Shown one piece after another: positions 56,796-64,000 of a DNA stretch of 64,000 nucleotides. Each line of letters opens with the position of its first letter. Position 1 is the first letter of the stretch. Made by a program: the position numbers and the translations under genes. This DNA is from Bubalus kerabau (Eukaryota; Chordata; Mammalia; Artiodactyla; Bovidae): NCBI RefSeq assembly GCF_029407905.1, contig NC_073624.1, forward strand, positions 120,342,001 through 120,406,000, read 5' to 3'. The notes beneath the pieces are model-generated. The model saw only the letters and a list, made by a program, of their open reading frames with translations, made no database searches and was not told where the DNA came from.

Positions 56796-59700
56796 CTAAA
56801 TTCCATATATATGCGTTAGTATACTGTATTGGTGTTTTTCTTTCTGGCTTACTTCACTCTGTATAATAGGCTCCAGTTTCATCCACCTCATTAGAACTGA
56901 TTCAAATGTATTCTTTTTAATGGCTGAATAATACTCCATTGTGTATATGTACCACAGCTTTCTTATCCATTCATCTGCTGATGGACATCTAGGTTGCTTC
57001 CATGTCCTGGCTATTATAAACAGTGCTGCGATGAACATTGGGGTACTCGTGTCTCTTTCCCTTCTGGTTTTCTCAGTGTGTATGCCCAGCAGTGGGATTG
57101 CTGGATCATAAGGCATGTCTATTTCCAGTTTTTTAAGGAATCTCCACACTGTTCTCCATAGTGGCTGCACTAGTTTGCATTCCCACCAACAGTGGAAGAG
57201 GGTTCCCTTTTCTCCACACCCTCTCCAGCATTTATTACTTGTAGACTTTTGGATTGCAGCCATTCTGACTGGTGTGAAATGGTACCTCATAGTGGTTTTG
57301 ATTTGCATTTCTCTGATAATGAGTGATGTTGAGCATCTTTTCATGTGTTTGTTAGCCATCTTTATGTCTTCTTTGGAGAAATGTCTATTTAGTTCTTTGG
57401 CCCATTTTTTGATTGGGTCATTTATTTTTCTGGAGTTGAGCTGTAGGAGTTGCTTGTATATTCTCGAGATTAGTTGTTTGTCAGTTGCTTCATTTGCTAT
57501 TATCTTCTCCCATTCTGAAGGCTGTCTTTTCACCTTGCTAATAGTTTCCTTTGATGTGCAGAAGCTTTTAAGGTTAATTAGGTCCCATTTGTTTATTTTT
57601 GCTTTTATTTCCAATATTCTGGGAGGTGGGTCATAGAGGATCCTGCTGTGATGTATGTCAGAGAGTGTTTTGCCTATGTTCTCCTCTAGGAGTTTTATAG
57701 TTTCTGGTCTTACGTTTAGATCTTTAATCCATTTTGAGTTTATTTTTGTGTATGGTGTTAGAAAGTGTTCTAGTTTCATTCTTTTACAAGTGGTTGACCA
57801 GAGTTCCCAGCACCACTTGTTAAAGAGATTGTCTTTAATCCATTGTATATTCTTGCCTCCTTTGTCGAAGATAAGGTGTCCATATGTGCGTGGATTTATC
57901 TCTGGGCTTTCTATTTTGTTCCATTGATCTATATTTCTGTCTTTGTGCCAGTACCATACTGTCTTGATAACTGTGGCTTTGTAGTAGAGCCTGAAGTCAG
58001 GTAGGTTGATTCCTCCAGTTCCATTCTTCTTTCTCAAGATCGCTTTGGCTATTCGAGGTTTTTTGTTTTTCCATACAAATTGTGAAATTATTTGTTCTAG
58101 CTCTGTGAAGAATGCTGTTGGTAGCTTGATAGGGATTGCATTGAATCTATAGATTGCTTTGGGTAGTATACTCATTTTCACTACATTGATTCTTCCAATC
58201 CATGAACATGGTATATTTCTCCATCTGTTAGTGTCCTCTTTGATTTCTTTCACCAGTGTTTTATAGTTTTCTATATATAGGTCTTTAGATTCTTTAGGTA
58301 GATATATTCCTAAGTATTTTATTCTTTCCGTTGCAATGGTGAATGGAATTGTTTCCTTAATTTCTCTTTCTGTTTTCTCATTATTAGTGTATAGGAATGC
58401 AAGGGATTTCTGTGTGTTGATTTTATATCCTGCAACTTTACTATAGTCATTGATTAGTTCTAGTAATTTTCTGGTGGAGTCTTTAGGGTTTTCTATGTAG
58501 AGGATCATGTCATCTGCAAACAGTGAGAGCTTTACTTCTTCTTTTCCAATTTGGATTCCTTTTATTTCTTTTTCTGCTCTGATTGCTGTGGCCAAAACTT
58601 CCAAAACTATGTTGAATAGTAATGGTGAAAGTGGGCACCCTTGTCTTGTTCCTGACTTTAGAGGAAATGCTTTCAATTTTTCACCATTGAGGATAATGTT
58701 TGCTGTGGGTTTGTCATATATAGCTTTGATTATGTTGAGGTAGGTTCCTTCTATTCCTGCTTTCTGGAGAGTTTTGATCATAAATGGATGTTGAATTTTG
58801 TCAAAGGCTTTCTCTGCATCTATTGAGATAATCATATGGTTTTTATTTTTCAATTTGTTAATGTGGTGTATTACATTGATTGATTTGCGGATATTGAAGA
58901 ATCCTTGCATCCCTGGGATAAAGCCCACTTGGTCATGGTGTATGATCTTTTTAATGTGTTGTTGGATTCTGATTGCTAGAATTTTGTTAAGGATTTTTGC
59001 ATCTATGTTCATCAGTGATATTGGCCTGTAGTTTTCTTTTTTTGTGGGATCTTTGTCAGGTTTTGGTATTAGGGTGATGGTGGCCTCATAGAATGAGTTT
59101 GGAAGTTTACCATCCTCTGCAATTTTCTGGAAGAGTTTGAGCAGGATAGGTGTTAGCTCTTCTCTAAATTTTTGGTAGAATTCAGCTGTGAAGCCGTCTG
59201 GACCTGGGCTTTTGTTTGCTGAAAGATTTTTGATTACAGTTTCAATTTCCGTGCTTGTGATGGGTCTGTTAAGATTTTCTATTTCTTCCTGATCGAGTTT
59301 TGGAAAGTTGTACTTTTCTAAGAATTTGTCCATTTCTTCCACGTTGTCCATTTTATTGGCATATAATTGTTGATAGTAGTCTCTTATGATCCTTTGTATT
59401 TCTGTGTTGTCTGTTGTGATCTCTCCATTTTCATTTCTAATTTTATTGATTTGATTTTTCTCCCTTTGTTTCTTGATGAGTCTGGCTAATGGTTTGTCAA
59501 TTTTATTTATCCTTTCAAAGAACCAGCTTTTGGTTTTGTTGATTTTTGCTATGGTCTCTTTTGTTTCTTTTGCATTTATTTCTGCTCTAATTTTTAAGAT
59601 TTCTTTCCTTCTACTAGCCCTGGGGTTCTTCATTTCTTCCTTTTCTAGTTGCTTTAGGTGTAGAGTTAGGTTATTTATTTGACTTTTTTCTTGTTTCTTG

Positions 59701-60614
59701 AGGTGTGCCTGTATTGCTATGAACTTCCCCCTTAGGACTGCTTTTACCGTGTCCCACAGGTTTTGGGTTGTTGTGTTTTCATTTTCATTCGTTTCTATGC
59801 AAATTTTGATTTCTTTTTTGATTTCTTCTGTGATTTGTTGGTTATTCAGCAGCGTGTTGTTCAGCCTCCATATGTTGGATTTTTTAATAGTTTTTCTCCT
59901 GTAATTGAGATCTAATCTTACTGCATTGTGGTCAGAAAAGATGCTTGGAATGATTTCTATTTTTTTGAATTTACCAAGGCAAGCTTTATGGCCCAGGATG
60001 TGATCTATCCTGGAGAAGGTTCCATGTGCGCTTGAGAAGAAGGTGAAATTCATTGTTTTGGGATGAAATGTCCTATAGATATCAATTAGGTCTAACTGGT
60101 CTATTGTATCGTTTAAAGTTTGTGTTTCCTTGTTAATTTTCTGTTTAGTTGATCTATCCATAGGTGTGAGTGGGGTATTAAAGTCTCCCACTATTATTGT
60201 GTTATTGTTAATTTCTTCTTTCATACTTGTTAGCATTTGTCTTACATACTGCGGTGCTCCCGTGTTGGGTGCATATATATTTATAATTGTTATATCTTCT
60301 TCTTGGATTGATCCTTTGATCATTATGTAGTGACCATCTTTGTCTCTTTTCACAGTCTTTGTTTTAAAGTCTATTTTATCTGATATGAGTATTGCTACTC
60401 CTGCTTTCTTTTGGTCCCTATTCGCATGGAAAATCTTTTTCCAGCCCTTCACTTTCAGTCTGTATGTGTCCCCTGTTTTGAGGTGGGTCTCTTGTAGACA
60501 ACATATGCAGGGGTCTTGTTTTTGTATCCATTCAGCCAGTCTTTGTCTTTTGGTTGGGGCATTCAACCCATTTACGTTTAAGGTAATTACTGATAAGTAT
60601 GACCCCGTTGCCAT
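56796..60614 (-). CDS. L1 ORF2p: endonuclease and reverse transcriptase, intact
   Basis: The 1272-residue frame is close to the usual mammalian ORF2p length of about 1275. The N-terminal APE-like endonuclease (about 1-235) keeps the residues known to be catalytic in human L1, shifted by one: N13, E42 in QETH, D144 and N146 in GDFN, D204 and H229 in SDHN. The reverse transcriptase follows, with a GCPLSPLLFN block and the FADD active-site motif at about residue 700. The C-terminal cysteine-rich motif CX3CX7HX4C is complete (CWRGC..H..C). The start was chosen from the family's conserved N-terminus. ORF2p nicks target DNA and primes reverse transcription of its own RNA in the nucleus. Translation probably depends on ORF1 on the same transcript. 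Intact motifs do not prove activity. Confidence 0.96.
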   Translation of the reverse strand: MATGSYLSVITLNVNGLNAPTKRQRLAEWIQKQDPCICCLQETHLKTGDTYRLKVKGWKKIFHANRDQKKAGVAILISDKIDFKTKTVKRDKDGHYIMIKGSIQEEDITIINIYAPNTGAPQYVRQMLTSMKEEINNNTIIVGDFNTPLTPMDRSTKQKINKETQTLNDTIDQLDLIDIYRTFHPKTMNFTFFSSAHGTFSRIDHILGHKACLGKFKKIEIIPSIFSDHNAVRLDLNYRRKTIKKSNIWRLNNTLLNNQQITEEIKKEIKICIETNENENTTTQNLWDTVKAVLRGKFIAIQAHLKKQEKSQINNLTLHLKQLEKEEMKNPRASRRKEILKIRAEINAKETKETIAKINKTKSWFFERINKIDKPLARLIKKQREKNQINKIRNENGEITTDNTEIQRIIRDYYQQLYANKMDNVEEMDKFLEKYNFPKLDQEEIENLNRPITSTEIETVIKNLSANKSPGPDGFTAEFYQKFREELTPILLKLFQKIAEDGKLPNSFYEATITLIPKPDKDPTKKENYRPISLMNIDAKILNKILAIRIQQHIKKIIHHDQVGFIPGMQGFFNIRKSINVIHHINKLKNKNHMIISIDAEKAFDKIQHPFMIKTLQKAGIEGTYLNIIKAIYDKPTANIILNGEKLKAFPLKSGTRQGCPLSPLLFNIVLEVLATAIRAEKEIKGIQIGKEEVKLSLFADDMILYIENPKDSTRKLLELINDYSKVAGYKINTQKSLAFLYTNNEKTEREIKETIPFTIATERIKYLGIYLPKESKDLYIENYKTLVKEIKEDTNRWRNIPCSWIGRINVVKMSILPKAIYRFNAIPIKLPTAFFTELEQIISQFVWKNKKPRIAKAILRKKNGTGGINLPDFRLYYKATVIKTVWYWHKDRNIDQWNKIESPEINPRTYGHLIFDKGGKNIQWIKDNLFNKWCWELWSTTCKRMKLEHFLTPYTKINSKWIKDLNVRPETIKLLEENIGKTLSDIHHSRILYDPPPRILEIKAKINKWDLINLKSFCTSKETISKVKRQPSEWEKIIANEATDKQLISRIYKQLLQLNSRKINDPIKKWAKELNRHFSKEDIKMANKHMKRCSTSLIIREMQIKTTMRYHFTPVRMAAIQKSTSNKCWRGCGEKGTLFHCWWECKLVQPLWRTVWRFLKKLEIDMPYDPAIPLLGIHTEKTRRERDTSTPMFIAALFIIARTWKQPRCPSADEWIRKLWYIYTMEYYSAIKKNTFESVLMRWMKLEPIIQSEVSQKEKHQYSILTHIYGI

Positions 60615-60665
60615 TTACTTTATTGTTTTGGGTTCGAATTTATACACAATTTTTGTGTTTCCTGT
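60615..60665 (-). other. L1 inter-ORF spacer
   Basis: The 51 bp between the ORF1 stop and ORF2 start includes AT-rich sequence. A short inter-ORF spacer is typical of mammalian L1, where ORF2 is translated by unconventional termination-reinitiation. Confidence 0.85.
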
Positions 60666-61592
60666 CTAGAGAATATCCTTTAGTATTTGTTGGAGAGCTG
60701 GTTTGGTGGTGCAGAATTCTCTCAGCTTTTGCTTGTCTGAAAAGCTTTTGATTTCTCCTTCATACTTGAATGAGATCCTTGCTGGGTACAATAGTCTGGG
60801 CTGTAGGTTATTTTCTTTCATCATTTTAAGTATGTCTTGCCATTCCCTCCTGGCTTGAAGAGTTTCTATTGAAAGATCAGCTGTTATCCTTATGGGAATT
60901 CCCTTGTGTGTTATTTGTTGTTTTTCCCTTGCTGCTTTTAATATTTGTTCTTTGTGTTTGATCTTTGTTAATTTGATTACTATGTGTCTTGGGGTGTTTC
61001 GCCTTGGGTTTATCTTATTTGGGACTCTCTGGGTTTCTTGGACTTGGGTGATTATTTCCTTCCCCATTTTAGGGAAGTTTTCAACTATTATCTCCTCAAG
61101 TATTTTCTCATGGTCTTTCTTTTTGTCTTCTTCTTCTGGGACCCCTATGATTCGAATGTTGTAGCGTTTAATATTGTCCTGGAGGTCTCTGAGATTGTCC
61201 TCATTTCTTTTAATTCGTTTTTCTTTTATCCTCTCTGATTCATTTATTTCTACCATTCTATCTTCTAATTCACTAATCCTATCTTCTGCCTCTGTTATTC
61301 TACTATTTGTTGCCTCCAGAGTGTTTTTAATTTCACTTATTGCATTATTCATTATATATTGACTCTTTTTTATTTCTTCTAAGTCCTTGTTAAACCTTTC
61401 TTGCATCTTCTCAATCCTTGCCTCCAGGCTATTTATCTGTGATTCCATTTTAATTTCAAGATTTTGGATCAATTTCACTATCATTATTCGGAATTCTTTA
61501 TCAGGTAGATTCCCTATCTCTTCCTCTTTGGTTTGGTTTGGTGGGCATTTATCCTGTTCCTTTATCTGCTGGCTATTCCTCTGTCTCTTCAT
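60666..61592 (-). CDS. L1 ORF1p: RNA-binding chaperone, intact
   Basis: The 308-residue frame is uninterrupted. About residues 45-140 form a long, charged, heptad-rich region (many E, K, R, I and L) consistent with the trimerising coiled coil. An RRM-like central domain begins near YNIRIIGVPEEE (about 145). The C-terminal domain includes ARISFKYEGEIKSFSDKQKLRE and ends ALQQILKDIL. ORF1p coats L1 RNA and acts as a nucleic acid chaperone in the cytoplasmic ribonucleoprotein. Human ORF1p is 338 residues, so this one is somewhat shorter, mainly at the two ends. The start is the first methionine that fits the family's basic N-terminus (KRQRNSQQ). Confidence 0.94.
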   Translation of the reverse strand: MKRQRNSQQIKEQDKCPPNQTKEEEIGNLPDKEFRIMIVKLIQNLEIKMESQINSLEARIEKMQERFNKDLEEIKKSQYIMNNAISEIKNTLEATNSRITEAEDRISELEDRMVEINESERIKEKRIKRNEDNLRDLQDNIKRYNIRIIGVPEEEDKKKDHEKILEEIIVENFPKMGKEIITQVQETQRVPNKINPRRNTPRHIVIKLTKIKHKEQILKAAREKQQITHKGIPIRITADLSIETLQARREWQDILKMMKENNLQPRLLYPARISFKYEGEIKSFSDKQKLREFCTTKPALQQILKDIL

Positions 61593-62140
61593 CTTGTTTA
61601 AATTGCTGAGTTTGGGGTGTCCTTTCTGTATTCTGGCAGTTTGTGGAGTTCTCTTTATTGTGGCGTTTCCTCGCTGTGTGTGGGTTTGTACAGGTGGCTT
61701 GTCAAGGTTTCCTGGTTAGGGAAGCTTGTGTCGATGTTCTGGTGGATGGAGCTGTATTTCTTCTCTCTGGAGTGTAATGAAATGTCCAGTAATGAGTTAT
61801 GAGATGTCTATGGTTTTGGGGTGACTTTGGGCAGCCTGTATCTTGAAGCTCAGGGCTGTGTTCCTTTGTTGCTGGAGAATTTGCTTGTTATGTCTTTCCC
61901 TGGAACTTGTTGGCCCTTGTGTGGTGCTTGGTTTCAGTGTCGGTATGGAGGCGTTTGATGAGCTCCTGTCAATTAATGTTCCTTGGAGTCAGGAGTTCCC
62001 TGGAGTCAGGGATTGGACTTAAGCCTCCTACTTCCAGTTATCGGTCTTAATTTTACAGTAGTTTCAAAACTTCTCCTTCTATACAGCACCACTGATAAAA
62101 CATCTACGTTAAAGATGAAAAGTTTCTCTACTGTGAGGGT

Positions 62141-62575
62141 CACTCAGAGAGGTTCACAGCGTTACATGGAGAAGAGAAGAGGGAGGAGGGAGTTAGAGGT
62201 GACCCAAATGAGATGAGGTGGAATCAATAATGGAGAGAGTGGGCTAGCCAGTAGTCACTTCCTTATGTGCACTCCACAACTGGACCACTCAGAGATGTTC
62301 ACGGAGTTATACAGGGAAGAGAAGAAGGAGGCAGGGGACAGAGGTGGCCAGAAGGATAAAAGGGGGAAATGAAAAGGCGGGAGACAGATCCAGCCAGTAA
62401 TCAGTTCCTTAAGTGTTCTCCACCGTCTGGAACACACAGAAATTCACAGAGTTGGGTAGAGTAGAGAGGGGTTAGGGAGGAGATACAGGTGACCTGGTGG
62501 AGAAAATGGAGAGTCCAAAGGGAGAGAGAGCAGTCAAGCCAGTAATCTCGTACACTAGTGAAAAATGGGTCCTGA
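62141..62575 (-). repeat. Tandem ~145 bp monomers in L1 5' UTR (three)
   Basis: Units start with a cactcagaga-like motif at 62,141, 62,286 and about 62,431, each followed by a gttcac(a/g)g(a/c)g segment, gggaagagaagaagg-like purines, and ccagccagtaatc-like ends (gctagccagtagtcac, gatccagccagtaatcag, tcaagccagtaatctc). The spacing is 145 bp each time, but the units have diverged by substitutions and small indels. Confidence 0.8.
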
Positions 62576-62590
62576 AGATTGGGTTCTTAA

Positions 62591-63300
62591 AGGTACAAAA
62601 TTGGTAACAAATACATAAAAACAAAAATTAGAAATTAGAGTAGAGTTTGGAATTTCAAAAATGCGATGTTAATGAAAAGGAGAAGGAAAAGAAAGAGAGA
62701 AAAAACGAACAAAGAAAAACAAACAAGGTCGTGAAAGTAATAAAGAAACTACAGGTACAAAATTGATAACTAATACCAAACAGCAAAAATTAAAAATCCA
62801 GAGTAGAGTTTGGAATTTCAAAAAGACAACGTTAAAAAAAAGAAAAAAAAAAAAAAAAAAAAGAAGAAGAAGAAAAATAAAGAGAGAAAACAAACAAACC
62901 AACAAAAACAATGTCGCAAAAATTATAAAGAAAATACAGGTACAAAATTGATATCAAATACCAAAAAGCATAAATTAAAAATCTTGAGTAGAGTTTGGAA
63001 TTGCAGATATACGATGTTATATAAAAGAAGAAGAGAAAGAAACAGAGGAAAAAAAAAAAAAAGTCACAGCAATTATGAAAAAAACTATAGGTACAAAATT
63101 GATAACATATATCAAAAGGCTAAAATTAAAAATCTAGAGTAGAGTTTGGAATTTCAAAAATGCAATGTTAAAGAAAAGAAGAAAAAGAAAAAAGAAAAAG
63201 AAAAAGAAAAAAAAAAAAAAAAAAAAAAACCACGGTCAAAAAATTATAAAATATATATATGAAGTTTGCTGAAGAAGAAAAAAAAAAAAAAAAAAAAAAA
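62591..63300 (-). repeat. Tandem ~150-185 bp monomers in L1 5' UTR (four, plus degenerate end)
   Basis: Units begin aggtacaaaatt at 62,591, 62,753, 62,938 and 63,089 (spacings 162, 185 and 151). Each contains a gagtagagtttggaatt motif and an A/G-rich purine run that varies in length, which explains the unequal spacing. A fifth unit, if any, is too degraded to define. Confidence 0.85.
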
Positions 63301-63639
63301 AAATAGGGTCTTTTTTTTTTTTTTTGCAAAGTAATAGTTATAAAAGTGAAAATTAAAGGACAATAGAGGACTTAAAAAAATTTTTTTTTAATTAAAAAAA
63401 AAAAGAAAGAAAGAAAGATTGATCGTAAAAATAGTAAAAATATATCTAGGTCTTTCTCTGGTTTTGTTGTGAGTATTGTGGGTTCAGTTCATTTTTGGCA
63501 GTTCCTTAGTCCGACTTATATTTCTCAAGATCTATAGGCCCCTTCCTATGTAATCCGTAGTAACCACAGGGTTTTAATCTATGGCCTGTAGCTTCCAAGG
63601 CGTTTCCCTCTGTTAGAGCTTCTTCTGTTTGCTGGTCTC

Positions 63640-64000
63640 TTCAGTGTCTGGTTCCCGCCCTGACACAAAGGGGACGGTGGAGGACCCTATTTTTTTTTTT
63701 TTTTTTTAATTTAGGCTCACTTGTTCAGCCGCGCTGTGGGGAGGGAGGGAGGGATGCTGCAAACAGATAACACTGGTGTGCGCTCGAAGTGCCTCGGCCA
63801 CACTGGGTCTGCCCCCGCTCACGGCGCGTGTAACCTCCCTGCCCACACTGCTTGGGCTCTAGGTTGTTCCGCCGGGAACAATCAGAGGCCGGCCCTGGAC
63901 TGAGCTCCCAGGTCCAAGCCGCTCAGGTTCAGGCACTCGGGTAGTCCTCAGAGGCGCAGACTCGGTTGGGCCTGCGTTTTGTGTTCTTCCCAGGTCGAGC
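63640..64000 (-). promoter_or_regulatory. CpG-rich outer L1 5' UTR
   Basis: The sequence becomes GC-rich and CpG-dense, with ccgcgctg, gcgctcgaag, cacggcgcgtg, gttccgccggg and gaggccggccc. In a window that is AT-rich and CpG-poor elsewhere, this is the strongest CpG-island-like segment. It fits the promoter-proximal part of a young L1. A T-run at 63,690-63,706 precedes it. Confidence 0.75.

Larger units (their letters stand above)
56424..64000 (-). mobile_element. Young L1 retrotransposon (bovine L1 type), intact coding capacity, 5' end beyond window
   Basis: At least 7.6 kb on the minus strand. In element order it has a long 5' UTR (61,593 to beyond 64,000), ORF1 (60,666-61,592), a 51 bp spacer, ORF2 (56,796-60,614), a 3' UTR (56,459-56,795) and an A-rich tail (T-rich on this strand, 56,424-56,458). 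No stop or frameshift interrupts either ORF. The 3' UTR is nearly identical by eye to the young truncated copy at 32,138-32,478. The element may be full length, but its true 5' end and target-site duplication cannot be seen here. Confidence 0.95.
61593..64000 (-). promoter_or_regulatory. L1 5' UTR and internal promoter region, incomplete at window end
   Basis: At least 2.4 kb upstream of ORF1, read towards lower coordinates. In plus-strand order it has a non-repetitive stretch (61,593-62,130), three ~145 bp repeats (62,141-62,570), four ~150-185 bp repeats with long A/G runs (62,591-63,300), a further A/T-rich segment, and a CpG-rich outer part (about 63,640-64,000). The L1 promoter is known to lie in the 5' UTR, so the CpG-rich part is the likely promoter region and methylation target. 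The transcription start itself lies beyond 64,000. Confidence 0.75.

Noticed and set aside
56796..61592. L1 ORFs considered as a host gene or retrovirus
   Set aside because: Endonuclease-RT plus coiled-coil/RRM ORF1, A-tail and no LTRs identify a non-LTR L1 element.
57115..61802. Many plus-strand frames (up to 173 codons) across the L1 region
   Set aside because: They lie antisense to the intact L1 ORF1 and ORF2 and have no independent domain or codon signal.

Overview
The window looks like AT-rich, gene-poor intergenic or deep intronic DNA from a ruminant, most likely a bovid close to cattle. The evidence is the repeat content: ten BovB (RTE-clade) LINE copies, many Bov-tA and Bov-A2 SINEs, CHR-type tRNA-derived SINEs, and a young L1 of the bovine L1 type. 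Cattle cannot be separated from buffalo, yak, sheep or goat by eye. I found no convincing host protein-coding exon, tRNA, rRNA or snRNA gene. The only long, domain-complete reading frames belong to retrotransposons.

Layout. 1-13.5 kb is unassigned AT-rich sequence with scattered Bov-tA SINEs, a Tigger1-type DNA transposon remnant (3.57-4.02 kb), a BovB tail and an old L1 3' end. 13.6-16.9 kb is a nested stack: an ancient L2 split by an L1 3' fragment, itself split by a BovB. 17.2-19.6 kb is an old L1 carrying a dimeric Bov-tA and a BovB tail. 20.2-21.4 kb is an old inverted L1. 22.5-23.4 kb holds a Bov-A2 and a Bov-tA cut by an ERV1-like solo LTR. 24.4-27.5 kb is a nearly full-length inverted BovB with few lesions, followed by a second solo LTR (27.57-28.09 kb) and another BovB fragment. 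29-35.2 kb holds SINEs, a CHR SINE with a 3 x 60 bp minisatellite, a short young L1 tail and an old L2. 35.3-40.8 kb is one long decayed L1 hit by three BovB insertions. 42.3-43.7 kb is an old inverted BovB. 43.7-46.1 and 48.8-50.6 kb are repeat-poor. 51.0-54.1 kb is an essentially full-length but multiply broken BovB with an 11 bp target-site duplication.

The most notable element is a young L1 on the minus strand from about 56.42 kb to beyond the window end. It has an A-tail, a 3' UTR, an uninterrupted 1272-residue ORF2, a 51 bp spacer, an uninterrupted 308-residue ORF1, and a long 5' UTR. That 5' UTR contains two sets of tandem monomers, an A/G-rich tract and a CpG-rich outer segment. Both proteins keep the motifs expected of functional ones, so this is a candidate retrotransposition-competent source locus.

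How the parts relate. L1 supplies cis-acting ORF1p and ORF2p. The 3' ends of the Bov SINEs visibly match the BovB 3' end, consistent with the established view that BovB machinery mobilises them. Many insertions keep target-site duplications, so the order of events can be read directly. I did not find a previously undescribed gene system. The best leads are the intact L1 and its monomeric 5' UTR, a template-switch-like mutation in BovB, a 48-49 bp duplication flanking one BovB insertion, two clean solo LTRs, and a duplicated E-box/CCAAT module.
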